The notes under the pieces are model-generated. The model saw only the letters and a program-made list of their open reading frames with translations, had not been told where the DNA came from and did no database searches. From positions 248,001 to 312,000 of the forward strand of contig JBDKSW010000011.1 of assembly GCA_039698035.1 (NCBI GenBank): a DNA stretch of 64,000 nt, in the 5' to 3' direction. The stretch comes from JAJFUI01 sp039698035. Its GTDB lineage: Bacteria; Planctomycetota; Planctomycetia; Pirellulales; Thermoguttaceae. Numbering within the stretch: position 1 is the stretch's first letter; each line of letters begins with the position of its first letter. Shown here in pieces: positions 63,695-64,000 of this stretch. The position numbers and the translations under genes are program-made.

Positions 63695-64000
63695 ACGACC
63701 TCACTGGCGAGACTGACGATTTTCATGAAGTTCCGGTCGCGGAGCTCGCGGCCGACGGCGCCAAAAATGCGCGTACCGCGCGGGTTCTGGTCGTTATCGA
63801 TAATGACGGCCGCATTGCTGTCAAACCGTACGTAGCTGCCATCGCTCCGCCTGGTGGGCTGTTTCGTCCGAACGATCACAGCCTTGACCACGGCCCCCTT
63901 CTTTAGGTCGCTGCCGGGACTGACGCTCTTCACACTGCAGACGATGATGTCGCCGAGCCGGGCGAACCGCTTCCGCGAGCCACCCAACACCTTGATGCAC
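63691..64000 (-). CDS. rplN: uL14, large-subunit ribosomal protein (5' end outside window)
   Basis: About 102 residues are visible, from CIKVLGGSRKRFARLGD at the right edge to the stop at 63691. The family protein has about 122 residues, so roughly the first 20 are beyond the window. Motifs GDIIVCSVKSVSPG, VRTKQPTRRSDGSYVRFD, NAAVIID and GTRIFGAVGRELR are clear. A GTG at 63990 inside the gene should not be taken as the start. Confidence 0.97.
   Translation of the reverse strand, partial: CIKVLGGSRKRFARLGDIIVCSVKSVSPGSDLKKGAVVKAVIVRTKQPTRRSDGSYVRFDSNAAVIIDNDQNPRGTRIFGAVGRELRDRNFMKIVSLASEVV

Overview
The window is a GC-rich chromosomal segment from a bacterium that is most likely a planctomycete, possibly of the Pirellulales. 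The pointers are a three-gene squalene set (hpnC, hpnD, hpnE), a DUF1570-type secreted metalloprotease-like protein, large secreted proteins of unknown function, a fused sulfatase-modifying/CapA protein, and a spc/alpha ribosomal operon without rpmD (uL30) or infA at their usual places. This assignment rests on gene content read by eye; no database search was run. No tRNA, rRNA, CRISPR array, insertion sequence or prophage was recognised.

Layout. Positions 1-8.5 kb hold the end of a secreted protein, cinA, a GH28-like beta-helix protein, the hpnC-hpnD-hpnE operon facing ispH, and an enolase-superfamily protein that has lost catalytic residues. Positions 8.6-15.4 kb hold a large AsmA-like membrane-anchored protein, an RNase Z-like hydrolase, the DUF1570-like protein and a secreted protein. 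Positions 15.4-22.3 kb form a same-strand signalling cluster: TonB-dependent receptor, YfiR-like periplasmic protein, CHASE8-type hybrid histidine kinase, an NtrC-like protein whose ATPase motifs have all decayed, and a pseudo-receiver protein. Positions 22.6-31.1 kb hold an aminotransferase, a HIT protein, scpA, an alcohol dehydrogenase, a PrxQ/BCP peroxiredoxin, a secreted protein, a GH172 (DUF2961) glycosidase and a zinc-ribbon protein.

Positions 31.2-50.3 kb hold carB, an APC permease fused to Usp-like domains, uvrA, archease, the polyphosphate genes ppx-ppk followed by ndk, and a secreted helical protein followed by macA-macB efflux genes. Positions 50.3-53.3 kb hold a conserved protein of unknown function, the FGE-like/CapA fusion and a small membrane protein. 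From 53.3 kb to the right edge the minus strand carries the spc/alpha operon. In transcription order it is rplN (cut by the edge), rplX, rplE, rpsN, rpsH, rplF, rplR, rpsE, rplO, secY, adk, map, rpmJ, rpsM, rpsK, rpsD, rpoA, rplQ.

The most interesting items are four. First, the trans-envelope signalling cluster with its decayed NtrC/receiver pair. Second, seven-base-periodic spacer sequences that fill several gaps inside the ribosomal operon and recur near 14.1 kb. Third, the FGE-like/CapA fusion. Fourth, a 27-base tandem duplication inside rplQ. Functional links are inferred from neighbourhood and motifs only.
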